Of a stretch of DNA of 64,000 nt, positions 41,718-52,093 are shown in pieces. Under the pieces are notes generated by a model. The model searched no databases, was not told the origin of the DNA, and worked only from the letters and a program-made list of their open reading frames with translations. The DNA comes from Dyadobacter sp. CY326 (GTDB lineage: Bacteria; Bacteroidota; Bacteroidia; Cytophagales; Spirosomataceae), in the NCBI RefSeq assembly GCF_021390515.1, contig NZ_JAJUXI010000007.1:186001-250000 (forward strand), written 5' to 3'. A program made the translations under genes and the position numbers. Each line of letters starts with the position of its first letter. The stretch's first letter is position 1.

Positions 41718-42422
41718 ATGACAAAAGTTGCTTACAAAAACCCAAGAAGGATTCTGGCCTGGTCAGAAGAAGACCGGCCACGTGAAAAATTCATATTAAA
41801 AGGCCGCACGGCATTGTCAGACGCGGAGCTGATTGCGATTTTAATCGGCTCCGGGACAACAGAAATGTCCGCAGTCGATCTTGCGAAAATCATTATGAAA
41901 ACCGTCGGCAACAACATTAATAAGCTGGCTCGGGTGAGCGTCAATGATCTTAAAAAGCATCCGGGAATTGGGGAAGCGAAGGCAATTACAATCCTCGCCG
42001 CGCTGGAACTCGGAAGACGACGTGATGATCTGGTCGAAAAGCAGAAACGGAAAATCATCGATTCCAAGTCCGTCTATGAAGAAATGAAGCAATATCTGCT
42101 GGATAAGCCCAATGAAGAATTTTGGATATTGCTGCTAAATCGCGCAAATGATGTCATGCACACGCTCCAAATCAGCATAGGAGGCATTTCGGGCACTGTT
42201 GTGGACATTAAGGTGATTTTTAAGCTTGCCATTGAAAATCTGGCGAGTTCCGTGATCCTGGTTCATAACCATCCTTCCGGGCAGTTGATGCCGAGCATAG
42301 CGGATGCGCAGCTCACGCGCCAAATAAAAGAGGCAGGCCAATTGCTTGACATGCCCGTTTTGGATCACATGATTTTTGCCGACAATGGTTATTACAGCTT
42401 TAAAGACGAAGGTCAGATGTAA
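41718..42422 (+). CDS. radC: RadC family (JAB/MPN) protein
   Basis: The 234-residue protein has an N-terminal HhH region (LKKHPGIGEAKAITILAALEL) and a C-terminal JAB1/MPN metalloprotease-like domain with the metal motif HNHPSGQLMPSIADAQLT. The name RadC comes from an early repair link that was not confirmed; the true role is open. Its stop abuts the stop of the convergent DUF3298 gene with no gap. Confidence 0.93.
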   Translation: MTKVAYKNPRRILAWSEEDRPREKFILKGRTALSDAELIAILIGSGTTEMSAVDLAKIIMKTVGNNINKLARVSVNDLKKHPGIGEAKAITILAALELGRRRDDLVEKQKRKIIDSKSVYEEMKQYLLDKPNEEFWILLLNRANDVMHTLQISIGGISGTVVDIKVIFKLAIENLASSVILVHNHPSGQLMPSIADAQLTRQIKEAGQLLDMPVLDHMIFADNGYYSFKDEGQM

Positions 42423-43235
42423 TTAAAAAACCTTTTCTCTATCAATAATGCCTTCAAGCTGGGCGTATGGGATCGTAAATTGAATTGCGCCTCTCGCGTA
42501 GGGAGCAATTTCGTATGGGTTATAGTAAAATAAAATTCCTTTCGGCGTGAAAACCCAGCTGACGGGAATGGCGAACTGATTGTTGAGTAAGAAATACCCT
42601 TCTTCTTCCAGGTTAATTTCGGGAGCAATTTTCTCAGTTTGCCTAAAATATTTTTCTACCAGATTGGTCAAGGCAACGGAATCAGAAACAAAGCTCTTCA
42701 ATTGCAGTTCGCCGCCCGTTTTCAAATCGAAGGCGTGATAAGAACGAAAGCTGTTGGGGTGCGCACCGCCCGTGAATGCGTAATGATCCAATTGATAAAA
42801 CAGCGTTTTGGGCGTGGAAAAAACCGTGTCACCTTTCAGCTCGACTGCCCAGCAACCCGGCGCTTCCGGGAAATCCTTTTTGAAGCCATTGTAATTTTTC
42901 TCGAAGACTTCATACGCATCCTTAATGCTTCGGCTTGCTCCCGGATTGGCCGCAATGCTAGCCGAATCTCCGTATGAATTGATCCTTTGAATGGATTTTG
43001 TGGTCAGAATGTCCCTGATCGCCGTGCCTACTTTTCCAGAATCGGCTGGTTCCCACAGATTGAGTCGGATCGAGATCCCCTGATTCTTTGTGCTGTCGCA
43101 ACCCCCGAATTCACTTTTTCGGGGCGCTCCGCTCAGCATATTTTTTGTGGATTCGCCACTTTGCTCGCCGGAGCGGTTGCAACCGGCAATGAATAGGATG
43201 ACAAAAAGGGATAGGCAAATTGCAGTTAAGCGCAT
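42423..43235 (-). CDS. DUF3298/DUF4163 (RsiV-like) lipoprotein
   Basis: The 270-residue protein has a lipoprotein signal peptide ending IAGC. Its mature part has an N-terminal DUF4163-like region and a C-terminal DUF3298 domain (QLDHYAFTGGAHPNSFRSYH, later FAIPVSWVFTPKGILFYYNPYEIAPYARG in parts). Such domains occur in the lysozyme-binding anti-sigma factor RsiV and in many surface lipoproteins. No sigma-factor gene is adjacent, so an anti-sigma role is not supported. Confidence 0.88.
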   Translation of the reverse strand: MRLTAICLSLFVILFIAGCNRSGEQSGESTKNMLSGAPRKSEFGGCDSTKNQGISIRLNLWEPADSGKVGTAIRDILTTKSIQRINSYGDSASIAANPGASRSIKDAYEVFEKNYNGFKKDFPEAPGCWAVELKGDTVFSTPKTLFYQLDHYAFTGGAHPNSFRSYHAFDLKTGGELQLKSFVSDSVALTNLVEKYFRQTEKIAPEINLEEEGYFLLNNQFAIPVSWVFTPKGILFYYNPYEIAPYARGAIQFTIPYAQLEGIIDREKVF

Positions 43236-43265
43236 ATGACGTTGAGATCGAGTGAAAAAGATGGC

Positions 43266-44000
43266 TTACAAACTCATAAGCTCCTTGAACCTAATGGCCT
43301 GGCGACGTGAAATTTCGATTTTGTCGCCTCCTTGCAAGGTTACCAGCAATCCGCCGCTAAACCAGGGTTCAATTTTTTCGATCCAATGCAAATTAATAAT
43401 ATGCTTGCGATTTGCGCGGAAATAAGTGTTCGGCTCCAAGCGCTCTTCTAAATTATTAAGCGATTTCAAAACCAATGGTTTCTGGTCGTCAAAATGCAGA
43501 CGAACGTAATTGCCCATCGACTCGAAAAGCCTGATTTTGCCTAATTTGACAAACCAGCATTTCTCGCCGTCTTTAACAAAAACCTGATCATTTTCGCCAA
43601 GCACTTTTTCAGCACGCTCGTGCGCGTGAGCAGGCGTTTCTGGCTGTGCCTGATTCTCTTCAATACGGTGAATTGTATCTTTAAGTCTTTCTGAATCAAT
43701 TGGTTTTAGCAAATAATCCAATGCATTGAATTCAAAAGCCTTGATCGCATATTCGTCATAAGCCGTTGTAAAAATGACTTCCGGGCTTTTTCCCTCAATT
43801 GATGAAAGTAATTCAAAACCATTTTTGCCAGGCATTTGAATGTCCAGAAAAAGCAGCTCCGGCTGCAATTCCTCAATCATAACCAGCGCTTCCTCAGCAT
43901 TGGCGGCCTCGCCTACAATGTCGATTTTGGTGTAAGGCTCCAACAATCTTTTCAATTCATTTCTTGCAAGGCGTTCGTCGTCGACAATCAGAGTCCTCAT
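43266..44000 (-). CDS. LytTR family response regulator
   Basis: The 244-residue protein has a receiver domain (DDERLARNE, phosphorylation Asp in FLDIQMPGKNG, Lys in YLLKPID) and a C-terminal LytTR DNA-binding domain (about 140-240; FRANRKHIINLHWI). It lies 45 nt after the histidine-kinase gene and works with it as a two-component system. Target genes are not visible here. Confidence 0.95.
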   Translation of the reverse strand: MRTLIVDDERLARNELKRLLEPYTKIDIVGEAANAEEALVMIEELQPELLFLDIQMPGKNGFELLSSIEGKSPEVIFTTAYDEYAIKAFEFNALDYLLKPIDSERLKDTIHRIEENQAQPETPAHAHERAEKVLGENDQVFVKDGEKCWFVKLGKIRLFESMGNYVRLHFDDQKPLVLKSLNNLEERLEPNTYFRANRKHIINLHWIEKIEPWFSGGLLVTLQGGDKIEISRRQAIRFKELMSL

Positions 44001-44045
44001 AGCTAAATAGTTAGGAATAAATAAGTTTAAAATTGATAAAACTTG

Positions 44046-45113
44046 TCAGGCTACTTTTCCCGTCTCCTCTCCTACCATCATCACGCCTTCCGATAACATT
44101 GGAATTCTTACTTCTGAACAAACGACATCAGGCTTTTCCTGAAAAATGCGGAAAGTGGCGGCTTTTCCATATAAAATTGAAAGCCGCTCAGCAGTATTTT
44201 TTAACCCTACACCACCCGAATCTGTGTCGCCAAGATTACCCGAGTTCAGAATGGTGATGATCAGTAATTCGTTGTTAATTTCTGATTTTACATTGATAAA
44301 GCCGCCTCCCATTTCCTTGGAAACGCCATGCTTAATGCCGTTTTCAACCAATGTTTGCAGCATCATCGGCGGAACTTGCCAGTAAATGGCTTGTGTATCG
44401 GTTGTTATGGAATAGCGCAAGCGGTCTTCGTAACGCACTTTTTCGAGTTCGAGATAATCCTCAACCGTTCTGAGCTCTTCCTGCAAATCAACCGTTTTCC
44501 GTCTGTCGGCCAGCAATGAATTTCTCAAAATATTGGACAATTGCGTTATGCTGAGCTGTGCTTTTTTGGGATCTTCAAACACAAGCGCGCGAATGCTGTT
44601 CAGTGCATTGAATGTGAAATGCGGATTAAGCTGTGAACGCAAAACCTTCGCCTCAGCCTCCCGCATCGACATTTTAAGCATAATCTTTTCATAACCGGCC
44701 AACCTGGTTTGTTCTATATAATGGTAAACCGTGTAAGACAAGATCCACGCAAGCAGATTTTTACACCAATTGGCATAATAACCCCAAAAAACCAATGGCT
44801 GATTCAACAGATTTTGCTCTAAAACCTTACGGTCCATCGGCTGATTGACAAGCGTCATGATCAAGCCCAATAATAAAACGGACCCGATAACGCGCAATGC
44901 AAGCCTTGGAAGCGGTAATGATGACCAGTTCCACTTTTGGATAACCAGTCTGTAAACGTGGGTGAGGCAGATGCCTAAAAGGATATTGGCGAGTGCTGTG
45001 TAAAATACGCCGGCTTCAAAACCGAATTCAAGGGCATATGGAACATACTCGAACATGATAAGTAAGGTCCAGCCCAGTATTTGTAGCGTCCAATAAGTAC
45101 GTTTTTTGGACAT
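44046..45113 (-). CDS. LytS-like sensor histidine kinase
   Basis: The 355-residue protein has four to five membrane helices at the N-terminus (about 10-140), then a His_kinase domain with the phosphoacceptor in LNPHFTFNALNSIRAL and a GHKL ATPase domain with LVENGIKHGVSKE and GVGLKNTAERL. It lacks a large periplasmic sensor, so the signal is probably read in the membrane. Its partner is the LytTR regulator directly downstream. Confidence 0.95.
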   Translation of the reverse strand: MSKKRTYWTLQILGWTLLIMFEYVPYALEFGFEAGVFYTALANILLGICLTHVYRLVIQKWNWSSLPLPRLALRVIGSVLLLGLIMTLVNQPMDRKVLEQNLLNQPLVFWGYYANWCKNLLAWILSYTVYHYIEQTRLAGYEKIMLKMSMREAEAKVLRSQLNPHFTFNALNSIRALVFEDPKKAQLSITQLSNILRNSLLADRRKTVDLQEELRTVEDYLELEKVRYEDRLRYSITTDTQAIYWQVPPMMLQTLVENGIKHGVSKEMGGGFINVKSEINNELLIITILNSGNLGDTDSGGVGLKNTAERLSILYGKAATFRIFQEKPDVVCSEVRIPMLSEGVMMVGEETGKVA

Positions 45114-45215
45114 GAATATCGCTGTTGTGCTGTTTGTACTCTGGCAAATGTATCGATGCGCGTTACAGTTGGACGTACAAATACACCAAAGGAGACGAAT
45201 CTACACAAGCGGTTT

Positions 45216-45860
45216 TTACAAAGTTTGGGGTATTTCCAGTGATAACAAATGTGTAATGTCGTTGGAAACCTCCAATTCGAATTTCTCTGCTTCGTAAGAG
45301 TAATTGATTTTATACAAACATAAATTGCTATGCTCGTAATCATCCATCTTTACCAGCGGCTGATCAAAAAGCGTTGTCAGCAAAACCCGCATGGCGCGGC
45401 CGTGCATGGCAATCAGAATGTTTCTTTCGTGTGGTCGTGAGAGAATCGTCTCAATGACAGGGATTTGGCGCGCGCGAACATCCACCGGACTTTCGCCTTC
45501 TTCTGCTGCAAGATCGACCTGCCCATTCTTCCAGGCTGTCACAAGCTCGCGGTAATAATTGTTGTCCCCCGTGTTTGGCTCGCGTCCTTCGCGGTTTCCC
45601 CAGGATATTTCATTGAGTCCCGCATAGCTTTCGTGCGGTATCCCTAATTTGATGAACCCACGAACAGTTTGCTGTGTTCGTTTTAAATCAGAGGTGTAAA
45701 TTTTATCAAAAGGAACATGTTGGTAAGCATTGAAAAAAGCAGCCGCCTGGGCTTCTCCCCATTCGTTAAGCGAGGAATCAACACCACTTCCCTGAACAAC
45801 CCCTCTGCGATTAAAATCTGTTTCACCGTGGCGAATGAGATAGATAGACTTTCTTTTCAA
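45216..45860 (-). CDS. histidine phosphatase family protein
   Basis: The 214-residue protein belongs to the phosphoglycerate-mutase-like superfamily. The catalytic LIRHGETDFNRRG is at the N-terminus, the acidic residue region is in ISWGNREGREP, and the second His is in AMHGRAMRVLLT. The substrate cannot be told from sequence. It is divergent from the hotdog thioesterase gene. Confidence 0.9.
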   Translation of the reverse strand: MKRKSIYLIRHGETDFNRRGVVQGSGVDSSLNEWGEAQAAAFFNAYQHVPFDKIYTSDLKRTQQTVRGFIKLGIPHESYAGLNEISWGNREGREPNTGDNNYYRELVTAWKNGQVDLAAEEGESPVDVRARQIPVIETILSRPHERNILIAMHGRAMRVLLTTLFDQPLVKMDDYEHSNLCLYKINYSYEAEKFELEVSNDITHLLSLEIPQTL

Positions 45861-45945
45861 GATAATAGGATAATTTAAATATTAATTTTGCAAATACTTT
45901 GTTTTTAACCTTTACAGCCGACACAAATTTATATAATTTTTAGAT

Positions 45946-46371
45946 ATGTTTACTAGAACAATCACGCTTGATGCGCTTCATTCTTTTAGTCAAAACACGA
46001 TTTCGCACCACTTGGGAATTGAGTTTACCGAGATTGGAACGGATTATATAACTGCAAGAATGCCAGTAGACAAGCGGACACATCAGCCCTTTGGCATCTT
46101 GCATGGAGGTGCTTCCGCAGTGCTGGCAGAAACATTGGGCAGCATTGCCTCATTCCTGTGCATTCCCGATCCGGAAAAGCAACATGCCGTTGGACTTGAA
46201 ATCAATGCCAACCATATTCGTTCTGTGAAGGAAGGTTTCGTTTATGGCACGGTGAGACCGATTCACTTGGGGAGGACCACACACATTTGGGATATACAAA
46301 TCAAGAATGAGGCAGATAAACTCGTGTGCATCAGCAGGCTCACCGTCGCTATTGTGAATGCGGACCGCTGA
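45946..46371 (+). CDS. menI: hotdog-fold thioesterase, probable DHNA-CoA thioesterase
   Basis: MenI releases 1,4-dihydroxy-2-naphthoate from its CoA ester in menaquinone synthesis. The 141-residue protein is a PaaI/YdiI-type hotdog domain with HQPFGILHGGASAVLAETLGS and the later HIRSVKEGFVYG. The gene lies 50 nt before isochorismate synthase, another menaquinone gene, which supports the assignment; YdiI-type enzymes also act on other acyl-CoAs. Confidence 0.85.
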   Translation: MFTRTITLDALHSFSQNTISHHLGIEFTEIGTDYITARMPVDKRTHQPFGILHGGASAVLAETLGSIASFLCIPDPEKQHAVGLEINANHIRSVKEGFVYGTVRPIHLGRTTHIWDIQIKNEADKLVCISRLTVAIVNADR

Positions 46372-46421
46372 CCTTAATTTGCAAAATATTATAGTTGATA
46401 ATTCTTTTCGTTTCAATATAA

Positions 46422-47669
46422 ATGCTTTCAATTCAAACCGATTCCAAAGTTTCCATATTTGAGGGATTGCAAATAGAAGCGCTCTGGAAAGCGTCCAGGC
46501 AACTCGGATTTCCCTCGGCATTATGGAGGTTACCACATAAAAGTGAAATTCAACTGCTGATTTCCATTCAGGATGGGGTTAAAAAATGCCAGCCTGATCT
46601 AGAAAAATTATCTCCTGGGTTCGTAATGAGCAATTTTCACTGGGCGGTTGACGAGGAAGTCCTTTTCCTGGAAGGCGACATTATTATTACTTTTTCAGAA
46701 GACAATCAGATCAAAAGCGTTGACAACAAGCTTGGCGAGGAGCATCCGGATGTTGCCCGCATTGTGCATTTGGCCAATGCTGAAAAAGAACTTCCACAAG
46801 CCGACAGCCATGTAAGTCCGCTCCTCGTGCCTGAAATGCCAGATATGGACGCGCGGTTGCGTTTCCAGCGGACTGTGGAACTGGCAGTCTCGGCAATCCG
46901 TCAGAACCAGTTTAAAAAGGTTGTTTTATCCCGAACCAAGGATCTGTCGTATTCTGAGAATTTTCAGCCTGCAAAAGCTTTTTGCAAATTGGCAAAAGTA
47001 TATCCGCATGCATTTGTTTCACTGGTGAATCTGCCCGAATGCAATGAAATGTGGCTTGGCGCAAGTCCTGAGGCACTTGTGCGCCAGGATTCAGCAGGTG
47101 TTTTCAGGACGATGTCACTCGCCGGAACGCAAAATGCACGCAATGCAGCCGGTGAACTCATTCCAAAATTCGACATTCGGTGGGGTGAAAAGGAAATTGA
47201 AGAACAAGCATTGGTAAGCCGCTATATTGTTGAATGTTTCAAAAAAATCCGGCTGCGCGAATACACCGAGACTGGCCCAAAGACTGTGTTAGCAGGCAAC
47301 TTGTATCACTTGCGAACTGATTTTGAAATAGATACAATTGCGTTGAACTTCCCCGAGCTGGCGTCCATTATGCTGAAATTATTGCACCCGACCTCAGCAG
47401 TTTGCGGTGTTCCGAAAACTCCAAGCCTTAAATTTTTATCAGAAATAGAAGGATACGACCGCTCATTTTACAGCGGCTTTTTGGGACCGGCACAGGTTAG
47501 CGGCGACACCAATTTATTCGTAAATCTGCGCACGGTAAGATTTAAGGAGGGAACCGCCACGTTTTTTGCAGGAGCGGGAATCACCGAAGACTCCATTCCG
47601 GAAAGAGAATGGGAAGAAACCGAAATGAAATGTGACACATTATTAAAAGTAATCGCGCAAGAATTCTAA
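46422..47669 (+). CDS. menF: isochorismate synthase
   Basis: MenF converts chorismate to isochorismate, the first step of menaquinone synthesis. The 415-residue protein has a variable N-terminal half and the chorismate-binding domain (about 150-410) with KKVVLSRTKDL, EMWLGASPEALVR, TSAVCGVPK, and the C-terminal FVNLRTVRFKEG and AGAGITEDSIPEREW. A pyruvate-releasing (MbtI or anthranilate) function is less likely given the menI neighbour. Confidence 0.92.
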   Translation: MLSIQTDSKVSIFEGLQIEALWKASRQLGFPSALWRLPHKSEIQLLISIQDGVKKCQPDLEKLSPGFVMSNFHWAVDEEVLFLEGDIIITFSEDNQIKSVDNKLGEEHPDVARIVHLANAEKELPQADSHVSPLLVPEMPDMDARLRFQRTVELAVSAIRQNQFKKVVLSRTKDLSYSENFQPAKAFCKLAKVYPHAFVSLVNLPECNEMWLGASPEALVRQDSAGVFRTMSLAGTQNARNAAGELIPKFDIRWGEKEIEEQALVSRYIVECFKKIRLREYTETGPKTVLAGNLYHLRTDFEIDTIALNFPELASIMLKLLHPTSAVCGVPKTPSLKFLSEIEGYDRSFYSGFLGPAQVSGDTNLFVNLRTVRFKEGTATFFAGAGITEDSIPEREWEETEMKCDTLLKVIAQEF

Positions 47670-47817
47670 AAAATATATTTTCTGGTTTTAAACTTTTATA
47701 GTAGAAAAAAGTCCAATAGGTTTTACTTTAATATATAATTTTGGGAAACTGCCTAAAATTAATATTAATCAGATCTTAGGACCCCTAAACCTTTTACGAC
47801 CAGGAATTATAAATTTT

Positions 47818-48915
47818 ATGAAGTCAAACACAAATTCGGTATTTTTCAAATTACCGAACCTGAATAAAAACCTCTCCATTCTCCTTCTCTCGGGCACGCT
47901 CCTCACGACTTTTTCATGTAAAGAAAAAAAAGACACCTTCCAGCAAAAAGGTGGCGGCGGTCCAACCATTGTCGATGTGATCATTGCCAAGTCAGAAAAA
48001 GTAAGTGATAAAGTCGAAGTCAACGGAACCATTGTTGCCAATGAATTTGCCGAATTAAGGCCGGAAGTGAGCGGATTGCTCACTTATTTGAATGTTCCGG
48101 AAGGACAAACTGTCACCAAAGGCACGGTCATAGCCCGCATCAACAACGCTGATTTGCAGGCGCAGTTGAACAGATCAAAAGTGCAGCTCGACCTCGCCGT
48201 CACCACAGAAAACAGGTTGAAGCAATTGGTTGCTGTCAACGGCATCAACCAGGCCGATTACGATGTGGCTGTAAACTCGGTCAGCACATTAAAGGCGGAT
48301 ATGGCTTACACACAAGCATTGATTGACAAAACGGTTGTTCGCGCTCCTTTCACCGGGGTGATTGGATTGCGAAAAGTGAGCGAAGGCTCCTATATTTCTC
48401 CAAGCAATGTCATTGCGACGATGCAGCAACTCTCCAACCTCCGCATTGATTTTACAATTCCCGAGAGTTACCAGCGATTTATTTCCAAAGGATCGAATGT
48501 AGAAGTGCTGCTTGATCAGAATGGTGGCAAGCGCGCGAGTGCCCGCATTATCGCCATTGAGCCGCAGGTTAATCAGGCAACCCGAAACATTACAGTTCGT
48601 GCCGTTCTGAATTCGGGAGCGACCAGCCCGGGATCATTTGCCAAAGTATATTTAAATTCAAGTTCAAATAAAAGCAGTATCCTCATCCCCACAAACTCCA
48701 TCATTCCGGAAGCCCAGGGCAAAAAAGCGGTTACCGTGAAAGGTGGCAAAGCGGTGTTCGTGAGCATTGAAACCGGGGACAGACGCGAGGATGTGGTGGA
48801 AGTGACAAGTGGTCTGAATGTGGGCGATACTGTGGTCGTTTCGGGTGTCTTATTTGCCCGTCCTGATGCTCCTGTGAAAGTGAGAAGCGTAAAAAGCGTG
48901 AAAGTTGCAATGTAA
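47818..48915 (+). CDS. RND efflux periplasmic adaptor (membrane fusion protein)
   Basis: The 365-residue protein has a lipoprotein signal peptide (TTFSC), a G-rich linker, then the barrel-sandwich, alpha-hairpin and beta-barrel parts of a HlyD/AcrA-like adaptor (VSGLLTYLNVPEGQTVTKG, VRAPFTGVIGLRKVSEGSYI). It joins an inner-membrane RND pump to a TolC channel. Gene order adaptor-pump-TolC with gaps of 39 and 49 nt is a full tripartite operon. Confidence 0.95.
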   Translation: MKSNTNSVFFKLPNLNKNLSILLLSGTLLTTFSCKEKKDTFQQKGGGGPTIVDVIIAKSEKVSDKVEVNGTIVANEFAELRPEVSGLLTYLNVPEGQTVTKGTVIARINNADLQAQLNRSKVQLDLAVTTENRLKQLVAVNGINQADYDVAVNSVSTLKADMAYTQALIDKTVVRAPFTGVIGLRKVSEGSYISPSNVIATMQQLSNLRIDFTIPESYQRFISKGSNVEVLLDQNGGKRASARIIAIEPQVNQATRNITVRAVLNSGATSPGSFAKVYLNSSSNKSSILIPTNSIIPEAQGKKAVTVKGGKAVFVSIETGDRREDVVEVTSGLNVGDTVVVSGVLFARPDAPVKVRSVKSVKVAM

Positions 48916-48954
48916 GTTGGAGTTTAGACTGACTATTCCTTTGAAACCTGTTTT

Positions 48955-51900
48955 ATGAATATTTCCGAATTATCCCTGAAACGGCCTGTTTTGGCTGTGG
49001 TTATGAACCTGCTCATCATTCTTTTTGGTGTTGTAGGCTATAACTTTCTATCGCTGCGTGATTATCCCGCCATTGACCCGCCCGTGGTGAATGTTCGCAC
49101 GAGTTACACCGGCGCGAATGCCGATATCATTGAAAGCCAGATCACTGAGCCGCTTGAAAAAAGCATCAATGGCATTCCCGGCATTAAAAGTATCAGTTCT
49201 TCCAGCCAGATCGGTTCCAGTAACATCACTGTTGAGTTCAACCTGGAAGCAGATTTAGAAGGCGCGGCGAATGATGTTCGTGACAAGGTTAGCCAGGCGC
49301 AGCGCAACCTTCCGCAGGATGTGGATGCGCCGCCCGTTGTCAGCAAGGCCGATGCAAACAGTGATTTCATCCTTTTATTGGCTGTTCAAAGCCCTTCCAA
49401 AGGTCTTTTGGAACTAAGTGAATATGCAGAAAATGTGTTGCAGCAAAGCTTGCAAACCATTGATGGCGTGAGTGCAATCAACATTTTCGGGCAGAAAAGA
49501 TATGCAATGCGCATTTGGCTGGATTCAGACAAAATGAGCGCTTATGGCATTTCCTTCAATGATATTTCAAATACGCTGAGTGCTGAAAACGTCGAGCTTC
49601 CCGCAGGTAAAATTTACGGAGACAACACGGAGCTGACCATCAGAACAATGGGTCGGCTTACGAGTGAAAAAGAATTCAGCGACCTCGTTATCAGAAATGA
49701 TTCTGCCGGCATCGTCCGCCTTGCTAATGTTGCAAAAGTGGAGCTCGGTCCTGAAAACGAAGAACAAAGCTGGAAATACAATGGAATGTATGCCGTTGGC
49801 TTGGCCGTTATTCCGCAGCCCGGCGCCAATTATGTCGAAATTTCTGACGAATTCAACAAGCGTCTGGCCGAGATTCAAAAATCCAATAAATCAGACATCA
49901 CATTCAATGTGCTTCTCGATAACACGTTGCTTGTCCGCAGGTCGATTTTGGAAGTGGAAGAAACCCTGCTGATTGCATTTGCACTGGTTGTAATTGTGAT
50001 TCTCTTCTTTTTCAGAAGCTTCGTCGTGGCAATCCGGCCGCTCATCGACATTCCGATTTCCCTGGTGGCGACCTTTTTCATCATGTATATGTTTGGGTTT
50101 TCCATCAATATCCTAACCCTGCTCGGCATTGTGCTGGCAACCGGACTTGTCGTCGATGATGGGATCGTCGTCACGGAAAACATATTTCGAAAGCTGGAAA
50201 GCGGCCTACCCATTCGACAGGCGGCATTGGAAGGAAGCCGGGAAATCTTTTTTGCCGTAATTTCTACTTCGCTGACGCTGGCCGTTGTGTTTCTTCCCGT
50301 AATTTTCCTGGAAGGTTTTGTTGGAAGTTTGTTCAGGGAGTTCGGGATTGTGGTTGCTTCGGCCGTTTTGATCTCAGCATTCGTTTCGCTTACGATCACA
50401 CCGGTGCTTAACGTGTTTCTAAACCGGAAAAAGGTGGGACACGGCTGGTTTTATGACAAAACAGAGCCATTCTTTACCGGCATGGAAGATGGCTATAACA
50501 GGTCATTGCGTGGCTTTATGAAAATTCGCTGGGCTGCCTGGGTGCTCGTTGCGGCATGCGGCGTGCTCATTTGGTTCACCTATTCGAATCTGCAAAGTGA
50601 GCTTGCTCCAATGGAAGACCGGAACAGCATTCGTTTTAACCTTTCTGCGCCTGAGGGCACGAGTTTTAACCAAATGCAGCAGATTTCGGATCAGTTATCC
50701 AATTTCTTAAATGATTCGATTCCGGAAAAGGCATTTACGTTTTCAGCGACGCCCGGCTTTGGTGGTGGTGGCGTAAACAGCGGCACGGCGCGTATCGGAC
50801 TTGTTCCGGCCGATGAACGGAAGAAAAGCCAGAATGATCTTGCGCAAGAAATCAACAAGAAGTTGGCTCGCTTTAATGATGCCAGGATCTTCGCGACACA
50901 AGAACAAACGATCTCCGTTGGTCAGGGTTCAAGAGGTGGCTTGCCGGTTCAGTTTGTTCTGCAAAATCTTGATTTCGGTAAGATTTTCGATGTTTTACCA
51001 AAATTCCTTGAAGAAGCGCGCCAAGATCCAACCTTCCAGAATATTGATGTAAACCTGAAATTCAATAAGCCTGAGATCCGCCTAACCATTGATCGGTTGA
51101 AGGCCAGAGATCTGGGGTTATCGACAACGGATATTGCCGGTGCGATTCAATCTGCTTTTAGCGGGAGAAGGCTTGCCTACTTCATCATGAACGGGCAGCA
51201 ATATCAGGTGATCGGGCAAGTTGAGCGCACAGAACGGAACAAGCCTGCGGACATTTCTAAACTTTATGTTCGGAACAATCAGGGTGAAAACATTCCGCTT
51301 ACTGCGGTTGTCCAAATGAAAGAAGAGAGCGGCCCGCCGACGATTTATCACTATAATCGTTATAAAAGCGCAACCGTCTCTGCTTCGCTTGTGGAAGGCA
51401 AAACCATTGGTGACGGCGTTGCAGCCATGCGCAGGATTGCCGCCAAATTACTGGACGAATCATTCCAGACCTCATTGGTGGGCTCGTCACGTGACTTCGA
51501 AGAAAGCTCATCCAACACAAGTTTCGCATTTGGCTTGGCCTTGTTGCTTGTTTATCTGGTGCTTGCAGGTCAGTTTGAAAGCTTTACAGATCCATTCATA
51601 ATCATGATCACCGTGCCGCTTGCATTGGCTGGTGCGCTTTTGAGTCTTTATCTTTTTGATTTGACGATCAATATTTTCTCTCAAATCGGAATGATCATGC
51701 TCATTGGACTTGTAACCAAGAACGGGATTTTGATCGTGGAATTTGCAAACCAAAAACGCGAGCAGGGAATGGGACGAATGGCGGCGGCAGTGGAATCAGC
51801 AACACAGCGTTTGAGACCGATTTTAATGACGAGCCTTGCAACTGCATTCGGCGCATTGCCTATCGCGCTCAGCCTGGGAGCCGCTGCGACGAGCCGCGTT

Positions 51901-52044
51901 CCGCTTGGCGTTGTGATCGTGGGCGGTCTGATGTTCTCGCTTGTGCTCACCTTGTTCGTTATCCCGGCGGTTTACACATTCATTTCGCCTAGAAAACCGA
52001 AGTTGACAGAGGAACAAAAAATGAAAGAAGAACTTGCTGTTTAA
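48955..52044 (+). CDS. RND efflux pump permease (AcrB/HAE1 type)
   Basis: This inner-membrane pump exports drugs or other small molecules using the proton gradient. The 1029-residue protein has twelve helices with the proton-relay acidic pair in GLVVDDGIVVTEN, and two large periplasmic loops. The N-terminal MNISELSLKRPVLAVVMNLL is typical. Substrates cannot be told from sequence. No regulator lies in the operon. Confidence 0.97.
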   Translation: MNISELSLKRPVLAVVMNLLIILFGVVGYNFLSLRDYPAIDPPVVNVRTSYTGANADIIESQITEPLEKSINGIPGIKSISSSSQIGSSNITVEFNLEADLEGAANDVRDKVSQAQRNLPQDVDAPPVVSKADANSDFILLLAVQSPSKGLLELSEYAENVLQQSLQTIDGVSAINIFGQKRYAMRIWLDSDKMSAYGISFNDISNTLSAENVELPAGKIYGDNTELTIRTMGRLTSEKEFSDLVIRNDSAGIVRLANVAKVELGPENEEQSWKYNGMYAVGLAVIPQPGANYVEISDEFNKRLAEIQKSNKSDITFNVLLDNTLLVRRSILEVEETLLIAFALVVIVILFFFRSFVVAIRPLIDIPISLVATFFIMYMFGFSINILTLLGIVLATGLVVDDGIVVTENIFRKLESGLPIRQAALEGSREIFFAVISTSLTLAVVFLPVIFLEGFVGSLFREFGIVVASAVLISAFVSLTITPVLNVFLNRKKVGHGWFYDKTEPFFTGMEDGYNRSLRGFMKIRWAAWVLVAACGVLIWFTYSNLQSELAPMEDRNSIRFNLSAPEGTSFNQMQQISDQLSNFLNDSIPEKAFTFSATPGFGGGGVNSGTARIGLVPADERKKSQNDLAQEINKKLARFNDARIFATQEQTISVGQGSRGGLPVQFVLQNLDFGKIFDVLPKFLEEARQDPTFQNIDVNLKFNKPEIRLTIDRLKARDLGLSTTDIAGAIQSAFSGRRLAYFIMNGQQYQVIGQVERTERNKPADISKLYVRNNQGENIPLTAVVQMKEESGPPTIYHYNRYKSATVSASLVEGKTIGDGVAAMRRIAAKLLDESFQTSLVGSSRDFEESSSNTSFAFGLALLLVYLVLAGQFESFTDPFIIMITVPLALAGALLSLYLFDLTINIFSQIGMIMLIGLVTKNGILIVEFANQKREQGMGRMAAAVESATQRLRPILMTSLATAFGALPIALSLGAAATSRVPLGVVIVGGLMFSLVLTLFVIPAVYTFISPRKPKLTEEQKMKEELAV

Positions 52045-52093
52045 GCGAAAAACCACTTGAACAGATATTTTATAAATCAATCATTGACGTTGC